DNA from: Pseudorasbora parva
Taxonomy: Eukaryota > Chordata > Actinopteri > Cypriniformes > Gobionidae
Length of the DNA: 64,000 bases
Reading direction: 5' to 3'
Assembly: GCF_024679245.1 (NCBI RefSeq)
Contig: NC_090187.1
Coordinates: forward strand, 25,396,495 to 25,460,494
Below, in pieces: positions 25,101-33,900 of the stretch (within the stretch, counting starts at the first letter, position 1; each line of letters opens with the position of its first letter). A program made the translations under genes and the position numbers. The notes below the pieces were generated by a model. That model was not told the DNA's origin. It was given only the letters and a program-made list of their open reading frames with translations, and searched no databases.

Positions 25101-26588
25101 TTTGGTCCAAAGATAACAAAAAAAGATTCTAATTAACCAACTGATGTCACTTATGGGTCTATATCTCTTATGGGTGTTGAACGACATTAGGGTGAGTCCT
25201 TAATGACATAAATTTCATTTTTGGGTGAACTAACCCTTTAAGGTTAAACCAAAAATTGTCCATTTTAATTTCATGATTAGACGCAATAACTTTGCGTCTG
25301 TTAGACGCAATAACTTTATTGCGTCTAACAGACTTCCACTGTAAGTGCATTTCTTATGTTCTTGCAAACTGAGAAACCAATCAAAATGACTTAGAGCTTA
25401 AGTTGTATTTAACACAAAATATTCCTATAATAGTGGACTGGATGTTTGATTGTGTATGTTGTTGTGTTGTAGAACTTGGCCATGTTCCTCAGCATGCTGG
25501 TGGCATGGTTGGTCCCAGACGTGCCTCGTTCGCTAAAGGAGCAGCTGAAGAGAGAGAAAACACTCCTGATGGATCTTCTGCTTTCAGAGGAGACAAATAA
25601 GCAATCCACTCAGTCGCACCCACTGATGACTACCAACAATGATGTAGTAATCAAGGGTTTAGAAGAAGGATCACAGGAGGAGCTGCCTGTCTGCAGTGGA
25701 ATAATGTTAAACCAGCCAGATGAAGAGCTGAAAGAACTTCCAGTGACCAGTGAGGAGGAGGAACAGCTTGAGGAAAAATCAGATGAGGAACCCATAGCAT
25801 CCACCAGTGATCTGCCTGATGATAAACCTCGACATTTGACCTGTGAAAGTCTCATTACAACTTCAGAGTCCCTGTCTAAGATGGCCTGTCAAGAGGAATC
25901 ACCCACAGCACCATCATCAGCAAGCCAGTCCATTCAATCCATCAAAACCAGCTCACTACCACGACACCAGGAGTTTGACTCGAATGGACCGCCCCCTCGA
26001 GACCCAATTTGGAAGGCTAAGAGCCGTTGTCGAACACTTCCACCAAGGCCTGGAGCTCCTGAAGCCGAAGAGCATGCAACCAGACCCAGCCACTCCACCA
26101 CATTCACACATCTCGACCAGAAAGTTCCTCCATCTCCTTGCGAACTCACCCGGAATGTTCCCAAAACACTGTCTTCAACCAAGCGCTCTGGAAGCCAAAC
26201 ATCTGTCTCGGATTCACTGAATTCAGAGTTCACGTGTGGCCCTTCGATAGCACTTCCTCGCCCGCCATCCAGACCAGAGCTTTCTAGCGGCCTTTCAGCA
26301 GTCTTGCCACGTCCTCCTTCAAAACCGGAGCTCGTGGGCAGCCAGTCAACAGGACTAGCACGGCCTCCCTCCAAACCTGAGCTGATGGGAAGCTCAATGA
26401 AAGGGCTTCCCCCTCATGATCCAGGCTCGAAAGTTAAGGGCCGATGCCAGACTCTTCCTCTAAAGTATAGAGGCTCAGAAACTCCAGAGGAGACGTCAAC
26501 CAGACCTAGCCATTCCACCACCTTCACACACCTCAGTCAACAGATCCCACCTTCACCCAGTGATCTCAAAAGTAACACTCCTGTATGA
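4749..26588 (+). CDS. ano2: Anoctamin-2 (TMEM16B) calcium-activated chloride channel, 5'-partial
   Basis: Seventeen exons splice in frame: 4749-4883, 5244-5404, 5528-5610, 7726-7737, 8507-8584, 9550-9615, 13744-13818, 13906-14107, 14259-14370, 15096-15153, 15241-15341, 15569-15720, 21106-21258, 21366-21418, 21563-21744, 22124-22229, 25473-26588. The product is a plasma-membrane Ca2+-gated anion channel. Visible motifs include [15 protein letters not shown], the cysteine-rich loop [12 protein letters not shown], and [20 protein letters not shown]. All three helices of the known TMEM16 calcium site are intact: NNVFE (exon 11), EYMEM (exon 12) and EIRLD (exon 13). ANO2 is favoured over ANO1 because of [20 protein letters not shown], the DEIYGA segment and RLPGY. 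The N-terminal cytosolic exons are outside the window; the first exon begins with the last base of a split Arg codon. The final exon encodes an unusually long tail. Which teleost ano2 duplicate this is cannot be told. Confidence 0.93.
5503..5522 (+). repeat. (TG)n tract at the ano2 exon 3 acceptor
   Basis: About ten TG units end five bases before the exon, followed by tttag|CGG. The micro-satellite occupies the position of the polypyrimidine tract. Confidence 0.9.
5771..7013. mobile_element. hAT-like TIR element with a nested second element
   Basis: The left end GGGGCTTTCACACTGAGTAG is the inverse of the right end CAGTGTGAAAGCCCC, preceded by GGTTCCT. Inside, about 5996-6740 is a second TIR pair (GTTCCAGTTCGCC and GCGAATTGGTACGC). 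Open frames inside have no recognisable transposase motif. The whole unit lies in an ano2 intron. Confidence 0.6.
7014..7725. other. ano2 intron upstream of the microexon
   Basis: No repeat or gene was recognised. The last 200 bases, up to the microexon, are low in obvious repeats. Confidence 0.4.
7726..7737 (+). CDS. ano2: 12-nt microexon of ano2 (four residues, ERAE)
   Basis: The sequence aatag|GAAAGGGCTGAG|gtaaac has good splice signals on both sides and adds exactly four codons between exons ending in MEDDE and starting NELRPAY. Mammalian ANO2 has ERAQ at this place, and ANO1 has the alternatively spliced four-residue segment c (EAVK), which is also a 12-nt exon. The exon is phase 0 on both sides, so inclusion or skipping keeps the frame. 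It lies in the first intracellular loop. No expression evidence is available here. Confidence 0.8.
9110..9455. repeat. Teleost 'TGTGGGGACCAAATGTCCCC' repeat flanked by (TG)n
   Basis: CATTGTGGGGACCAAATGTC appears, then a second CATTGTGGGGACC, then GGTAGGTTTAGGGGCAAGGG and ATTACGCCTATGGAGAGTCC. (TG)n runs bracket the unit. This is a widely seen fish repeat; the class is not certain. Confidence 0.6.
9616..10345. other. ano2 intron, mostly unique-looking
   Basis: No transposon ends were recognised in this stretch. A short tandem motif (AGTGGTCACTGAGCGGTCAC) lies near 9740. No coding signal. Confidence 0.4.
10346..10578. mobile_element. TTAA-flanked MITE (GGGTTAGTTYACCC family)
   Basis: TTAA at 10346-10349 and 10575-10578 bracket AGGGTTAGTTTACCCAAAAA and its inverse GGGTGAATTAACCCT. 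TTAA duplications are typical of piggyBac-like and Kolobok-like elements. Related copies lie at 23654, 27773, 58103 and 58595. Confidence 0.75.
10995..13545. mobile_element. Mosaic of nested TIR elements in an ano2 intron
   Basis: Overlapping terminal signals show several insertions: CCCTTTCACACCAAGGAT at about 11003, GCCAGGATTTACTAA near 11268 opposite TTAGTAAATCTGGCTC near 13525, and a pair of about 117-bp arms at 11961-12077 and 12779-12895 that are inverted with few mismatches (TTATCTGCTCG; AAGTTCACTTAAGATAATAA). A further arm segment (ATGAATCAAATGC...GTTTAGCAAAT) is at about 11705 and 12900. No intact protein was recognised. Confidence 0.6.
13063..13272. repeat. Compound tetranucleotide array (AGAC)n(AGAT)n(AGGT)n
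   Basis: Three related 4-bp units follow each other, AGAC then AGAT then GTAG. This suggests point changes that spread by slippage. Any open frame across it is an artefact. Confidence 0.97.
16060..17320. mobile_element. TIR DNA element carrying a THAP-domain fragment
   Basis: The left end (GACACACTGCAAGCATGGCG, then TGAGCGT, from about 16065) is the inverse of the right end (ACGCTCACGCCACGCTTGCA, then GTGTGTCC, to about 17313). Between them is a THAP zinc-finger fragment. No catalytic transposase domain is visible, so the element looks non-autonomous or decayed. THAP domains occur in P-like transposases, but the class is not proven. Confidence 0.65.
16637..16900 (+). pseudogene. THAP zinc-finger fragment with internal tandem duplication
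   Basis: The frame from 16637 reads [20 protein letters not shown] and then [18 protein letters not shown], which has the C-x4-C pair, a Pro and the Trp of a THAP domain. The second half ([20 protein letters not shown], with C-x2-H) is present in another frame after about 16800. Between them a stretch of about 36 bp (GGGAAGACATGTTCACTTCA...) is repeated in tandem at about 16761 and 16799. The frame change and the duplication break the domain. It lies in an ano2 intron inside a TIR element. Confidence 0.65.
17322..17843. mobile_element. Small TIR element abutting the THAP element
   Basis: GTGTGTTCACACAGTTCAG at the left and its imperfect inverse (CATGCCAAGTATGAACACAC) at the right bound 0.5 kb. 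A coding-like stretch, [20 protein letters not shown], lies inside at about 17580-17640; it matches no family I recognise. Confidence 0.5.
18145..18640. mobile_element. Small TIR element (GGTACAC-GCACGATT ends)
   Basis: GCCAGGTACACACAGCACGA at the left and GCAATCGTGCAGTGTACCCA at the right are inverted. No gene was recognised between them. Confidence 0.5.
18651..18770. mobile_element. 120-bp foldback MITE, copy B
   Basis: Ends are GGTGCGTCTCAATCAGC and GCTGATTGAGACACACC. The 5-bp flank CCATG is repeated on both sides (18646-18650 and 18771-18775). The interior is an imperfect hairpin closely like copy A. Confidence 0.8.
20130..20643 (+). mobile_element. Copy 2 of the ~515-bp TAGCCTGACAAGCC element
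   Basis: A complete copy from TAGCCTGACAAGCC to CTAGATTTCTAGGCTA. Its uninterrupted middle (catgatgtgactggcccg) shows where copy 1 was hit by the Harbinger-like element. Confidence 0.8.
21757..21900 (-). repeat. SINE-type tail next to an ano2 splice donor
   Basis: Read on the minus strand, it gives the common fish SINE tail (TAAGTCGCTTTGGATAAAAG, TGCTAAATGATTAAATGTAA). It starts about 12 nt after the exon that ends at 21744. Confidence 0.65.
23654..25241. mobile_element. TTAA-flanked element with a nested TIR element
   Basis: TTAA plus AGGGTTAGTTCACCCAAAAA at the left and its inverse plus TTAA at 25238-25241 define the outer unit. At about 23871-25063 a second element with ACCGTAAATC / GATTTACGGT ends is inserted. 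The uninterrupted outer sequence is seen in the truncated copy at 59390-59640 (CATCAGTTGGTTAG). Confidence 0.75.
24331..24597 (-). CDS. Short acidic open frame in the nested element (88 codons)
   Basis: The frame [20 protein letters not shown]... ends in a run of Glu and Asp ([12 protein letters not shown]) right before the stop. Acidic C-termini occur in some transposon DDE proteins, but no catalytic motif is visible. It may be the 3' end of a deleted transposase gene or a chance frame in a low-complexity region. Confidence 0.25.
   Translation of the reverse strand: MQLYERNSSDAKFYKKDLKKNRVDLGENPSIRPQVRLRLFLREDDRRAVEHEEEEEELYNNELVEAGASDEDFAGRDEEEEETEEDED
25296..25333. repeat. Perfect 18-bp palindrome with 2-nt loop in the last ano2 intron
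   Basis: GTCTGTTAGACGCAATAA, then CT, then the exact inverse TTATTGCGTCTAACAGAC. A third partial arm, TTAGACGCAATAAC, lies just upstream at 25278. The distance to the last-exon acceptor is 139 nt. Confidence 0.9.
25473..26588 (+). CDS. ano2: Last exon of ano2: final TM helix plus long proline-rich cytosolic tail
   Basis: This 1116-nt exon starts with the last helix ([18 protein letters not shown]) and the usual amphipathic [17 protein letters not shown] segment. About 300 residues of tail follow, much more than the short tail of mammalian ANO2. The tail has an acidic stretch ([13 protein letters not shown]), three LxRPPSxPEL repeats, and two copies of an approximately 60-residue unit with [11 protein letters not shown] and PPSP. 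The stop is TGA at 26586-26588, after ...SNTPV. TPV fits a class I PDZ ligand (S/T-x-hydrophobic). The exon has no internal stop, and its coding frame is clear from the family match at its start. Confidence 0.88.
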   Translation, partial: NLAMFLSMLVAWLVPDVPRSLKEQLKREKTLLMDLLLSEETNKQSTQSHPLMTTNNDVVIKGLEEGSQEELPVCSGIMLNQPDEELKELPVTSEEEEQLEEKSDEEPIASTSDLPDDKPRHLTCESLITTSESLSKMACQEESPTAPSSASQSIQSIKTSSLPRHQEFDSNGPPPRDPIWKAKSRCRTLPPRPGAPEAEEHATRPSHSTTFTHLDQKVPPSPCELTRNVPKTLSSTKRSGSQTSVSDSLNSEFTCGPSIALPRPPSRPELSSGLSAVLPRPPSKPELVGSQSTGLARPPSKPELMGSSMKGLPPHDPGSKVKGRCQTLPLKYRGSETPEETSTRPSHSTTFTHLSQQIPPSPSDLKSNTPV

Positions 26589-27772
26589 GTGTGACAAGCC
26601 GAAGTGGAGAAACACTCCACCTCTTCAGCACCTTGCATCCGATCACTATCAGTGCCAGGCAACCCATGCCATCAACAACTCACCTTTGACTCTCATTGAT
26701 AAATGAACAAGCATCTTCTGTAACTCCGGATATATTCAATTGTTGATGGCTTGGTAGGGGTTCACTTGGTTGCTACCGAGATATGCTACTTCGGTTGATT
26801 GACAAAGGGGACTCCTTTTGCACAGAATCATCAAGTTAATATTGGAGGACCGAGTGCAACCAATCCAGCTTGTGCATTCTGGATATTCTGTCATTCTTCT
26901 AGAGCCATTTGAGATGGCTTGATGACTCTTAAACATTGTCTTATACTGTGACTTGCCATTCTCTCTTTCACACATAAACACTTGTACAGACATACACACA
27001 CCAAATCGCATCCAAATCTTCAACCACAACTGGTGAGGAGAGAGAGAGGATTAGGAATATGGGCCAAAGGGCTTTGCAGTCCATACTGATTTGTTACTCA
27101 GCAAGTGGAACTTTCATTTCATAGTGTTGTTAACATGTACTTAACCAGAATAATAACTAAATGTGAACTTCTTAACATAATAATTCAGCTTCAAAATGAG
27201 CAAACTTGTTTGTGGAATTGTCTTTTTGTCTTTGGTGGCAATATCTGTAGTGTCTCATCCACATGACAAGTTAGCATGTAGCTTGGCGGTTAGCATGCTC
27301 ATGACATGATAAAACTGTGATGTTGAAATGGATTCACAAAGCCAATTACACTGTACATTGCAAATACACTGTAGTGTTTTACATAAATCCCATTTAGCAC
27401 TATGCTAGCACAGCTAAAGCTAATGTAAAGCATGCTATATTCACTGTGAAGAGGTTTTCAGGGATTTAGACCCAATCATCCAAGAAAAAGGTATGAATGC
27501 ACACTGGCCACGTGCACACTGCCAGGTTTTTAAAGCATTATCCGCATTTATTTTCGGGAATCAATTGCTAAATGATCATTCCATTTGTTGTACAGAATGC
27601 AGGTGTAAATCCTGCTACCAAAAACAAGCAATAGTTGGCATCTCACAGCTGTAACAAAGAAGTATTTTAGCCTGTTTGATGTTTTATATTTTAAATAATA
27701 CTAGCATCTGGTTGTTTTTTTATACATCATTAGTTGTCACTAATAACAAAACTCTGTGTGTACAGATTTGGA
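26589..27772 (+). other. Downstream of ano2 stop; probable 3' UTR and intergenic DNA
   Basis: No reading frame or transposon end was recognised. No AATAAA was found close to the stop, so the end of the transcript cannot be placed. Confidence 0.4.
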
Positions 27773-28026
27773 TTAAGGGATTAGTTCATCCAAAATGAAA
27801 ATTATGTCATCATTTACTCACCCTAATGTCGCTCCAACCAATATTTTCTTTCATTCCTGGAACACAAAATAAGAAATTCTGTTGATTGATAAAATGAAAG
27901 TGAATAGTTAACCTATTTATTATACTTTATAAAATCTAAACAGTACCAAAAGCACAATAAAAGTAGTCCATACGACCGTATGGTTGTATGTCATTCAAAT
28001 TTAAACTTTTTGGGGTGAACTATTAA
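27773..28026. mobile_element. TTAA-flanked MITE, diverged copy
   Basis: TTAA with GGGATTAGTTCATCCAAAAT at the left and GGGGTGAACTA with TTAA at the right. It is the same family as the unit at 10346. Confidence 0.65.
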
Positions 28027-29690
28027 AACAACTGGAGTGACAACTGGAGTTCGCTGCAGTGTGGGCATGGCCACTGTGTATTAAACTCTGTTGAGTGGCA
28101 GGTGTGTATGATATGCATTGCGCTACCAGGGATCCATTAGCTAAGAACGGTTACAAACCAGCATTCACATTGAACATTCATGTCCACGTTACAGTATTTC
28201 TAGAAATGTTGAGAAACTTTGAAATATTTTGATATTATAATGAAAAAAATACTGTTCATAATAAAAAGTTTAAAGGAAGAAGTTTCTGTTTTTTGCTTTT
28301 TATCTCTAAGATATGGATTGCATAGTTACTGGAGCCTCCTGGTACAAATAAATATCTTTAAGAAATATCTAGCCTTTGTAATGCTGTATTTAAGGCATCT
28401 ACCAGCAAGAGCTAACTTGATAGGCTACCGACAAAATCTTGACCCTGTGTTGTTTACTGCCCCACTAAATGCTGTATTGTTGACCACCACTAGATGGAGA
28501 CAGCAAACCTATGCCAAATAACAATGAGGGCTGGGACACCAGTGAGACAAAGGCCTAGGACCAGGAATCAGGATCTAGTCACGCACAGACTGGTGAGCAC
28601 AGGTGGAGCCAGTGATTCATACACCTTTACAATATTACAGTGAGAAAATATTTCTTCTGTACTGTATTACCACATACAGGACTTTTCCACTAGTAAAAAA
28701 AGTTAAGGAAAATAGAATCAGGCATTGATTAGCTGTTTCAGGTGTGTTTGATTTGGGTTGGAGCAAAACTGTGCAGGACAGTGGCCCTCCAGAACTGAGA
28801 TTGGGGACCCCTGACTTAATAAATTAGTTTAATGCTAATGCTAATAAAACATAATGACACCTTTGTAAATCATTAGCTAATGATTAAGCAGACAACTGGA
28901 AGTTGAAATGCATGGCTTTGACCCGTTGTGGTAATTAACACATTATTTAAATTATTAGTTAATATAATATGTTATAAGAAATTAATACATTATGACATAT
29001 TTAACTAATAACAATTTAATGATTACTTAATCTATTAATCATGTATAATCTTCATTAGTTGCTGATGCAGTAATCATTAATACATGGATTAGTTTACCAT
29101 TAGTAATACATTAACTCTAATGATTATCTGTGCATTAGTTAAGCATGAATTAGTGCATATTAGTGCTACTACTAGTGCTACCAGTCTACTAATGTGTCAA
29201 TGTGACTAATGTCAACAGAATGTGTTAAAGTCAAGTGACCATCATTTTGAAGTGAATCCCAACATTTGGATTGGTTCCAAATTGTGATAGAAACTGCAAA
29301 GAAATTCTTTACACACTTTAAGATCTTTTGATTGGTATACTTTGATTAGCATTGCATTATAAATGTATTATTGCTAATATGTACAGTTAAAATAATCCTA
29401 CAGGTGGCGCTATATGAGTTTAAATACCCCCCCCCCGAAATTGTTCAATTCATTTTAATGTGCATTTCGTCAGCTCAAACTAGTTTTCTAAAATATATGT
29501 TTTGTGTTGGTGTCCTGTATATTCCATTAGTATCATTTTAAATAGTTTCCAGGTATGATAAATAGTTTCAAAATTATGATCTAGCAGGAATCACACATTC
29601 CTGTAGGATTTCAACTAGTATAAGTACCGCTATGCATTCGTAGTAGGCTACTAAATCAATTACAAGTTACCGAGAACCGATAGCGGTGTT
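28027..29690. other. Intergenic DNA with an AT-rich TTAATGATTA-rich segment
   Basis: No gene was seen. Between about 28810 and 29200 the motifs TTAGT, TTAATGATTA and CATTAGTTA recur irregularly on both strands, like the decayed interior of a TIR element such as the one at 56236. Confidence 0.4.
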
Positions 29691-29694
29691 TTCC

Positions 29695-29862
29695 TGTAAT
29701 TCCTCCAGCATGACCTTAGCAATGCCAAGGTCACAGGTTCAACTCTCAGGGAATGCTGCGCACACTGATTAAAACCAAAACAAACCACATATAGCTTGAA
29801 CTGAACTTGAACTGTAAGTCGCTTTGAACAAAAGCATATCTGCCATGTAAATAAGAACTAAA
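29695..29862 (+). repeat. tRNA-derived SINE
   Basis: A B-box-like GGTTCAACTCTC follows a tRNA-like head (AGCATGACCTTAGCAATGCC). The tail TAAGTCGCTTTGAACAAAAG and GCATATCTGCCATGTAAAT is typical of fish tRNA SINEs. Confidence 0.65.
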
Positions 29863-30119
29863 ACACTAACTGGAAGTAAGTAACAAACAGAACATTTCTC
29901 ATATTCACCCTGTGAGTTATTAACGTGTTTAGGGCATGCAATATTTCAAGGTTCATTGCCTCTCTCTTTAACAGCCTTTCTTTGGCGCTACCTGAGGTGG
30001 TTGTGGCCCCTCCCACATATCTAGTTCTCTGGCCCTCTTTCAAGACACATTTTCAGGCGGTTCAATGAGCTCTTTGTGGGGGGGTTGAGGTATGCGGTGA
30101 AAGTGTGTGTGTGTGTGTG

Positions 30120-30292
30120 TGTGTAGGAGAGAGAGAGAGTTTGTTTGTTCTGTTAGTTCCTAGCGGATTCATCTGGACTAGGAAACTCATCAGCTTAAAG
30201 GTGTGTGTGAGAACTGAATTACAACAGAAGGGAACAGAGGAGGAGAGAGGTGTGTAAAACCAAGAAAAAGGACAAATCTGAGGGAAAAGAAG
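30120..30292 (+). other. Possible 5' noncoding exon of the ceramide synthase gene
   Basis: The first coding exon begins at an acceptor (ttcacaag|GCG) only 3 nt before the ATG, so an upstream untranslated exon is needed. A purine-rich, repeat-free stretch ending AAAAGAAG|gtatgg at 30292 is a plausible donor about 0.7 kb upstream. This is inference from splice-site context only. Confidence 0.25.
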
Positions 30293-30991
30293 GTATGGAT
30301 GCATTTGTCTAAGTCTTTGTCATGTTATGTGTGTCTGTCTGTCATGGTAACCATAAACAGTCACTATAAGAATACATAAAGTAACTTGAGCTACTGCTCC
30401 AACAAAATGCTGCTTTTGAATTTTCCAGACTGGGACACTTTGACTTAAAAGTGAGTCTGAATTACTTTATGTTCAGGTTCGTACTGCAGTTGGATGCTCC
30501 CACTGACACTTAACAGACTCATAATAACTTAACTAGTCTTTACTTAAAGCTGTTCAAATGTTTCAAACTCTTTTTCACATTCTTTCTGCATGTTATTGTA
30601 GATTTGAGTATTTGCTCGTCTCTCATTAACATAGTCTCACTCTAATATTTCTGACACTGTTAAACACGTCACATTTCATTAGTAGAAAAACCTAGAAACT
30701 AGAAAACCTGTTTAAATGCTCAGAATGTTCCAGAAAATTCAGCAGGTGTCTGTGTTCATTTTTGTCTTTTGTCAGGGAGGGGGGGTATCCTATTACAGAA
30801 GCTACAGCATTATACTACAATAGCATGGTAAAATGGACTCAAATGGCTCTTTTCTCAATGCATATCATTCCAAAGCAAATGGTTGATTATGTACAATGGC
30901 TATTGCTTTACAACCTCCAGTTTTCTCTTTTCTTCATTCTTTCTGCTAAATGAATAAATGTACATGATGTTACTGTGTTTTTCACAAGGCG

Positions 30992-33900
30992 ATGCTCAGT
31001 GAGTGGTTTTGGTGGGATCGGCTGTGGTTGCCGAGGCCGGTGACGTGGGCGGACCTACTGGACAGTGAGGGGTGTGTCTACGCCCGTGTGTCCCACTTGT
31101 ACATCACTCTACCTGTAGCAGTACTGCTGCTAGGTTTAAGGGCATTATATGAAAGGTACACACACATACACACCCACACACAAGCCAAATGTTATTGAAT
31201 AAAACAGCTTACATCAGCATATTAATATATATGCTGTTTTTTTGCTGATTTGCTGGTTGACTCATACATCCATGCTGTTCATAAGCAAAACTGAGCTGGT
31301 AAAGCCAGTTGGCCAAGGGAGCTTTACTGCTTAAGCTAATTAAGAAGCTTGTTGGGAACACCTGCATTCAGAACACAACATATGCATCATATGTTCTTAT
31401 AATTGTTGAAGTGCAGTGAACGGTTTCTGGTTAACAGCAGGAGAAGGCATCACTCTTTGTGCCTTCACTGCCTTCCCCTCATTCAATAGGCTGATCGCGG
31501 TGCCACTCGCTGAGGCTCTTGGGGTTAGAGACAACATACGCAAGAGGGCGTCACACAACCCAGTGCTGGAAAAATACTACAAAACACACTCTAAACATCC
31601 AACACAGGTAACATCCCAAACACAAGACTTGAATAGTGATCTGATTATTTGAAGCCTGGATACAGTTGCAAGGAAAAGTAAGTGAACTGCTTGCAGAATC
31701 TGTGAAAATGTGAATAATTTTAACAAAATAAGAGAGATCATACAAAAATTATATTTTATTTATTTAGTGCTGTCCTGAATTTGTCTGGCTATCACCAGAC
31801 CAAGCTCAATTTAAGATTGAACATTGGTCTGAGGAGTCTGCTCTGTATTTTTCTGTATTCCACTGCACAAGAGGCGTGATCATAGGGGTGGCCCCGAATA
31901 GTGGAAGATTCTATGCGGGTGTTAGAAAAACAAGGATCATACCATTTTGGCAATATGGGGGTGCTCGATATTTTAAAAACGTGGCGTGGCGCTGAGCTTT
32001 GTGTCCGGTGTGCGACCCCTTTAAGGCACCTTTAAAATTTGAACACATTTAATGAGTCTACACCAAGCGGCAACCTCCCGCGATCTCTCTTGAAGCCACA
32101 CGGAAGTAATGTAAACTGCAATTCATCGACTGGCCACTAGAGACAGGCTCCAGAAGGGAGCAGAATCTTATTGAGCCCCATGTTAAAATTCCCAACTTTA
32201 CAGGAGAAAAAAACATGTTTACAGCCTGGTACAAATTGTGGTTTTGGCCTATACAGCTAATTTTGACCTTCATGACAACTGGGAGGGGGGTGAATTTTTT
32301 ATAACTCATTTGTTTACATTATATAAAGCCTTAAAGTTCTGCATAATTATGGGGCGTGGCCACTTTGAGTGACAGGGGGATAGCCATTTATCCGCTTTCT
32401 ATAGTCATTGCGTCACCTAAGCTCCGCCCAAATCCCACCTTTTTGCCCATTTTCTGTTATCCAGAAGTGACACGCGATGACTCGCTCGCAAGATGGCAAC
32501 GCCCAGCTCGTCCCTACTTTAAGCTTCAGAACCGCTTATCGGAATCCTATGGATGACGTCACGGACACTACGCCCATGACGTCACGGTGTCTATGGTCTA
32601 CACACACCGCTGGCGGCATTCGGTGCCTATCCGCGGCGACTTAGGAAGTTGTTTAAAATCCTGCTGTGCCACAGAGCTCCATTTCAAGGTTTTATATTAA
32701 AATATATATTTTATTTCCCTCAAATTGTCAATGTACATATGGATTTCACCCAGTGCTACAAGATGCACCCATCGTGCAGCTCTACTCAGAAGTCGGCTTT
32801 AACATGTTATGAGAAAACGGTTTACGAATGTTTATTCACCACATTACCTTTTATTTAAACTTAAATTAGAAAGCCATTGTCAGTTTGTCTGTCAGTTGGC
32901 AGGCAGTTTTGGTCGCTTTATTAAAAGTTGTTGCTGTGTGCAGTGTGCAAAGGAAAATAAAATAGTTTTACCCTCCTGCTGACTAGTGTCATGCCCCTCC
33001 CAAACCATTCACACACACATAGATGATTCGACTATCGGTCGACCATAAAAAGATTCGACAATTCTGATTTGAATGTGTAAATTCTTACTTGGGACACCAC
33101 TAGTGATCAACAAGCATTATTCGAAAGACTCTGTATGCCATTGGATAGTCCTTCAACCAATCAGACCACAAGAGGCATGATAAACAAGCAACGACCCATC
33201 GCTTCTCTATCCGTCATCATGTTAAATCCGACAATAGCCAGTCTGTGATTTGTTCCTTCAAAAGTGTAACAGAACCAGTAGAAATGAATGTACAGGTTTC
33301 CAGACTGAGTTGCAGGGGGAAATCAAATCGCTGGCAGATCAGGCTGGATTTACACAGTCTAGTCCTAAATATTTTAGATATTTTCCTAGCCTGACAAGCC
33401 AGACCCACCAAGATGTTTGGTCTGGAAACTCACCATTGACAGGGCTCAATCCGAGGGGCGCAATAAACGGTTGTCTTTCAAACTCCCTCTGCACGTGATA
33501 GGATAGCGCTACAACCAACCAGAGCAACGTGAAGCGGAGCTCGTTGATAGATTCAACTTACGCCGTATCCGGTCGGCAAAACTCAGAACACATCTTCCCT
33601 TCTTAAGAATGACTTCAGTGCCGTTCTTTTTTTCTTTTCTCAGAGAAAAGCTTAACTCCAAGTCTTCCAGAGTCGCGGTCAAAGCTGATTCGAAAGACCG
33701 CCATTCGCCAGCTTCTGTGTTTACTAGTAGTACGCAAGCACAACTCGGCTGTCGTTATGTTAAGCCCCATCTAACGACTCTATACTCAATGTGATTGGCC
33801 CGACCAGTGTTTGGCGATTACAGCTCAGAAGTGTATTGAGAGTTGCTAGACGATACTCACGGCAGATTAGATTTGCTGCCGCTAGGGTGCGTCTAGATTT

